Positions 5,889 through 8,610 of a DNA stretch of 8,610 nucleotides are shown piece by piece. The notes beneath the pieces are model-generated. The model was not told the origin of the DNA, searched no databases, and worked only from the letters and a program-made list of their open reading frames with translations. Position 1 is the first letter of the stretch. Every line of letters starts with the position of its first letter. Source of the DNA: Treponema sp. (lineage in GTDB: Bacteria > Spirochaetota > Spirochaetia > Treponematales > Breznakiellaceae); the NCBI GenBank assembly GCA_031266095.1, contig JAISBR010000164.1, forward strand, positions 1 through 8,610. Reading direction: 5' to 3'. Both the position numbers and the translations under genes were made by a program.

Positions 5889-7738
5889 ACGCGCCGGATT
5901 CCCCTGTATCGCGCGCCGGCCGGTTTATCGGCGAAAAATGGAAGAGCCTTTTTTGGGGCAATCTGTTACAAGTAACGTGTTTTTCCGGTCTTTTTCTTTC
6001 GTTCCTGATCGCGGGGATCCTCGTCATCGCTTACTCTTTGGGGGGACGGGGCCCGACCGCGGAAAAAGGCGCGGGTTTTTACCGTTTGCTCCGTGAATAT
6101 GACCGGGCCGCGCAAAACGCCGAAGTCCCGGCCGCGGAAGAAAGGACAAGGCCGGTAATCGAAACCCTGGATCGGGAACTCGATAAACTTGAAAAAGAAG
6201 CCGGGAGTGTGGAATCCTGGCTTTCGATATTGAAACGCCGGCGTCAGTTGGCTCATCTCAATCCCCGGTATATCCCGGCATACCGGCAGTCCACCCGGCG
6301 GGCGCGGCAGGCCTATCCCTATTCGGAAGCGCTGGCGGCGCTCGCGGCGGCGGCCCTTGTTCAGGACGCGCCCATCAGTCCGGAAATTGAGGCTGAATTG
6401 CGGGACTGCCTTCCCCTGTTTTCCGGTATCCGTTTCGCTTCCCTGCGCTTAAGCCTCCATATCTTGTTGGGCGATCTGAAAAACCCCGAAACAGCGGCCG
6501 GCCTTCCGCCGCCGGCCCTGAGTACCGTTGATTTACGCGGCGGCTTTTCCGCTTCGGAAAAAGAGGCCCTGACAGCGGATTTGGCAATGGTCAAACTGCT
6601 CAAGGGTGATCCCGCCGGGGCCGCCGCTGAAATTCAGGGCGTTCTTGCCGGGTATGCCGCTGTCCGGAACGCCCCTCCTTCTTCCGGCGAATTTCTGCGC
6701 TTTGCCGCGGAGTACTTTTACGATTTCGGCGATATTCTGCGCTCGGCGGAATTGTTCTCCCGGCTGCCCGGCGGCGCGGCCCGCCAGGCGGATGCCCTCT
6801 GGCTGGGCGGGTATGCCGACGGAGCCCGCAATATCTGGTCACTGCTGGCTTTGCCCGCCGCGGATGGTGAGTCCGGCCCCAGCACCCGCAGCCTCTATAA
6901 CCTGGCTGTCACCGCGAAAAGCCCGGAGGAGGCCGTTGTTTCGCTGGAACGCCTTATTTCCCCGCCCGGCCTTGCGTCGCTGGACGGCAAAACGCCGGAA
7001 ACCCCGGCCGCCGCTTCTCTCAGCCGCCAATTCGGCCTTATCCGGTACAGCCGCCTTCTTGACGCTCCGAGGGCCGCGGCGCTTCTGGAGGCCGCCGGCG
7101 GAGAATCGGGGCCGGCCATGGCGGCCCTTCTCGAGTTGGAAATACTGCGGCGGCGGATGGAACTCCTGGAAACCGGCAGGCTGACGGCTGAAACATGGTT
7201 GCTTTTGGGCCGTTATCCGGAAAATGAAGACCTATACCGCTGGGGGGCCTGGTTTTTTGACTACCGGCGAAACTACGGCGAAACCGCCCAGCTCTTAAAA
7301 ACCGCCGGCCGCCACAGGTTTACCGGCTCATGGATCGGCCTGCACGAGGCGCTTCAATCGGTCAGGGAGGGAAACCTGGACGCCGCGGAGAACAGGCTCG
7401 GTTCCGTCACCGGCTGGCCGGCTGCGGCAAACCAGGGACTCATCCTTGAGGCTCGCCGCGCCCCCGCCAAAGCCCTGGAATATTATGAAATTGCCGCCCG
7501 CGGGCTTCTTGAAAACAGCGAAGGTCCCGGAATCAGTCCGCCGGGCCTGGGGGATTGGGATAAGACGGACGAGACGCGCCGCCGGGAGACCGCCTCCCGG
7601 CTCCAACTCCGCATTGCCCATTGTCTTAAAACCCTGGGCCGGACCGGGGAAAGCCGGCGGGTACTTGAATACGCCCTGGACCTCAACCCCGATAACCTCA
7701 ACGCCCGCCTGGAACTCAGCCGTTTAGACGTTCCTTGA
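5870..7738 (+). CDS. Membrane-anchored TPR-repeat protein
   Basis: This is a 622-residue protein with a short basic cytoplasmic N-terminus, one transmembrane helix at about 34-56 (hydrophobic run LFLSFLIAGILVIAYSLGG), and a long Ala/Leu/Arg-rich helical remainder, probably facing the periplasm. The remainder reads as a helical solenoid with degenerate TPR-like units. The clearest unit is at about 574-612, around IAHCLKTLGRTGESRRVLEYAL followed by LNPDNLNARLEL (first piece in two parts: IAHCLKTLGRTG, ESRRVLEYAL). No catalytic motif is seen. The start at 5870 overlaps the 3' end of nusB by 19 nt and has no good Shine-Dalgarno sequence, so translational coupling to nusB is likely. Large tetratricopeptide proteins act as scaffolds for protein complexes (family knowledge). 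A role in envelope assembly beside the PPIase gene is inference. The coding sequence is more GC-rich than upstream genes, and its shadow frames are long for that reason. Confidence 0.85.
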   Translation: MPRPKLNAPDSPVSRAGRFIGEKWKSLFWGNLLQVTCFSGLFLSFLIAGILVIAYSLGGRGPTAEKGAGFYRLLREYDRAAQNAEVPAAEERTRPVIETLDRELDKLEKEAGSVESWLSILKRRRQLAHLNPRYIPAYRQSTRRARQAYPYSEALAALAAAALVQDAPISPEIEAELRDCLPLFSGIRFASLRLSLHILLGDLKNPETAAGLPPPALSTVDLRGGFSASEKEALTADLAMVKLLKGDPAGAAAEIQGVLAGYAAVRNAPPSSGEFLRFAAEYFYDFGDILRSAELFSRLPGGAARQADALWLGGYADGARNIWSLLALPAADGESGPSTRSLYNLAVTAKSPEEAVVSLERLISPPGLASLDGKTPETPAAASLSRQFGLIRYSRLLDAPRAAALLEAAGGESGPAMAALLELEILRRRMELLETGRLTAETWLLLGRYPENEDLYRWGAWFFDYRRNYGETAQLLKTAGRHRFTGSWIGLHEALQSVREGNLDAAENRLGSVTGWPAAANQGLILEARRAPAKALEYYEIAARGLLENSEGPGISPPGLGDWDKTDETRRRETASRLQLRIAHCLKTLGRTGESRRVLEYALDLNPDNLNARLELSRLDVP

Positions 7739-7858
7739 GCCGCCCATCAGCGAAGAATACCGCCGCGGACAAGGTTCAACTTTCGAGTTTTTCGACTTCA
7801 CGAGGTTTTAAGCGCGAAACGCAGCAAAGTGCCAGATCAACAGCCCTTATTTTTTCGC

Positions 7859-7880
7859 TGCTATATTGTATAATATAGCA
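7859..7880. promoter_or_regulatory. Operator-like inverted repeat over the promoter of the small CxxC protein gene
   Basis: Perfect 9-bp arms, TGCTATATT (7859-7867) and AATATAGCA (7872-7880), flank the 4-nt centre GTAT. TATAAT (7869-7874) lies across the centre and right arm, and TGCTATATT is itself a near-consensus extended -10. Either would give a short leader before GGAGG (7883-7887). A repressor bound here would block RNA polymerase directly. Which protein binds is unknown. Confidence 0.6.
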
Positions 7881-7892
7881 TTGGAGGCTTCT

Positions 7893-8150
7893 ATGGCTTG
7901 TTCAAAAAAACATCGATATCTTCCTCAATGGGAAAACTTACCCGTTGCACAGGATGACGTAAAAGGTGATCGGCATAAATGTCCAGGATGCGCATACGAG
8001 GCAGGATTAAAAGACGCTTTGACAGGAAACCCTCATTCCAAGACGCTGCCGGCAGATATTCCTGATAGTCAAGCGGGGACAGGAAGACACAAAGATGCAT
8101 ATCAAGCATATACAGAAGGATATAATTACGGGCTGGAAATTAAAAGTTAA
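7893..8150 (+). CDS. Small uncharacterised CxxC protein with internal repeat
   Basis: The protein has 85 residues and no signal peptide or transmembrane segment, so it is probably cytosolic. The ATG at 7893 has GGAGG (7883-7887) 5 nt upstream, a strong ribosome site. There is a promoter-overlapping inverted repeat just before it. The sequence has a CPGC pair (30-33), an extra Cys at residue 3, and several His residues, so metal binding is possible but not shown. Two segments resemble each other: RHKCPGCAYEAGLKDAL (27-43) and RHKDAYQAYTEGYNYGL (65-81), sharing RHK, AY, G and L at matching positions, with the Cys pair kept only in the first. SQAGT lies before the second unit. I have a vague memory of similar small conserved hypotheticals in varied bacteria but cannot name a family or function. 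Its GC content is lower than that of the preceding operon. Confidence 0.75.
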   Translation: MACSKKHRYLPQWENLPVAQDDVKGDRHKCPGCAYEAGLKDALTGNPHSKTLPADIPDSQAGTGRHKDAYQAYTEGYNYGLEIKS

Positions 8151-8197
8151 AAATTGACGCCCGGCTTTGCCTGAAGAAGCTGTCGGATTAGTCCTGC

Positions 8198-8610
8198 CTA
8201 TCTTCTTGCCGGCTGGGTTAGTTTAACTACCATTTTTGCCAGGACCGGGATGGGAATATGCATATTGTTTTTAAGCCAGTACTGCACAAGCCCGATGGCG
8301 CCGTGGACGACAAATACGGAATAGCCTTCATGGATAGAGGTTTCGCCGGGGCCTTCAGCAGCATCGCTGAGGAACTTCCGCGCTTTGAGGATAAACCGTT
8401 GAAAAAACTGTTTCTGAAAACCCGGGTCCCCGTTCTCGCTCAACAGGATCCGGAGCGAGCCGCTGTTATCCGCGACATATTGCAGCATTTGTATTATCAT
8501 TTCGAGTTCCCGGCGGGCGTGTTTTATCGGGATGTTATTGACCTTATCCTCAAAATAGGCAATTACTTCCTCCTCGATCTCCTCAAGGAGATGATACACG
8601 TCATCATAAT
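8198..8610 (-). CDS. TetR-family transcriptional regulator, C-terminal part (cut by window edge)
   Basis: The frame is open to the window edge, with visible residues beginning YDDVYHLLEEIEEEV. A GTG at 8599 reads in frame, but YDDVYHLLEEIE is the typical join between a TetR helix-turn-helix domain and its ligand-binding domain, so the true start lies beyond 8610. The visible 136 residues match the TetR C-terminal type in which a helix is followed by a segment like LRILLSENGDPGFQKQFF, then a stretch such as FVVHGAIGLVQYWL with a final helix IPIPVLAKMVVKL (family knowledge). TetR proteins bind operators as dimers and release on ligand binding. The gene converges with the small CxxC protein gene, 47 nt between stops. 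Whether it controls that gene or its own divergent neighbour outside the window cannot be seen. Confidence 0.82.
   Translation of the reverse strand, partial: YDDVYHLLEEIEEEVIAYFEDKVNNIPIKHARRELEMIIQMLQYVADNSGSLRILLSENGDPGFQKQFFQRFILKARKFLSDAAEGPGETSIHEGYSVFVVHGAIGLVQYWLKNNMHIPIPVLAKMVVKLTQPARR

Noticed and set aside
6606..7184. Plus-strand 192-codon frame inside the TPR gene
   Set aside because: It is a Pro/Arg-rich shadow frame typical of high-GC coding DNA, and the TPR frame covers it fully.
8151..8215. Bidirectional terminator between the small gene and tetR
   Set aside because: Short complementary pieces (CCGGC/GCCGG, AAGAAG/CTTCTT) exist, but the unequal spacing and absence of T runs make a terminator unconvincing.

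Overview
The window looks like chromosomal DNA of a spirochaete, most likely a Treponema-type organism. The grounds are relaxed spirochaete-style lipoboxes (VSC, ASC), an alanyl-tRNA synthetase that stops at about 620 residues, and the gene order alaS / secreted PPIase / nusB / TPR protein, which I recall from treponemes but could not check. The genome is moderately GC-rich. The species assignment is inference.

Region 1 (1-1740): two tandem paralogous lipoprotein genes, each with its own Shine-Dalgarno sequence, separated by 24 nt and closed by a clear rho-independent terminator. Their identity is patchy: short blocks are almost identical in DNA and alternate with diverged blocks. Region 2 (1740-2160): a GC-rich stretch without a convincing gene ends in a hairpin. 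It is followed abruptly by an AT-rich island (about 27 % GC by hand count) holding a 50-residue protein. This protein resembles the toxin-binding tail of MazE/AbrB-type antitoxins but lacks most of the DNA-binding domain and has no toxin gene beside it; a perfect 14-bp palindrome lies at its promoter. Region 3 (2161-7738): a housekeeping cluster. alaS has an extended -10 box placed so that its mRNA should be leaderless. It is followed by a striking nested inverted repeat, then a SurA/parvulin-like secreted PPIase, nusB, and a membrane-anchored TPR protein whose start overlaps nusB. Region 4 (7739-8610): a small uncharacterised CxxC protein with an internal repeat and an operator-like inverted repeat over its promoter, then the convergent 3' part of a TetR-family regulator cut by the window edge.

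Functionally, the core is translation (alaS), transcription antitermination and rRNA synthesis (nusB), and envelope protein folding (PPIase, TPR protein). The flanks are accessory: surface lipoproteins, a toxin-antitoxin remnant, and a regulated small protein. I see no complete new defence or mobile system. The most unusual items are the nested inverted repeat at 4151-4230, the apparently leaderless alaS, the truncated orphan antitoxin, and the small repeat protein with its operator.
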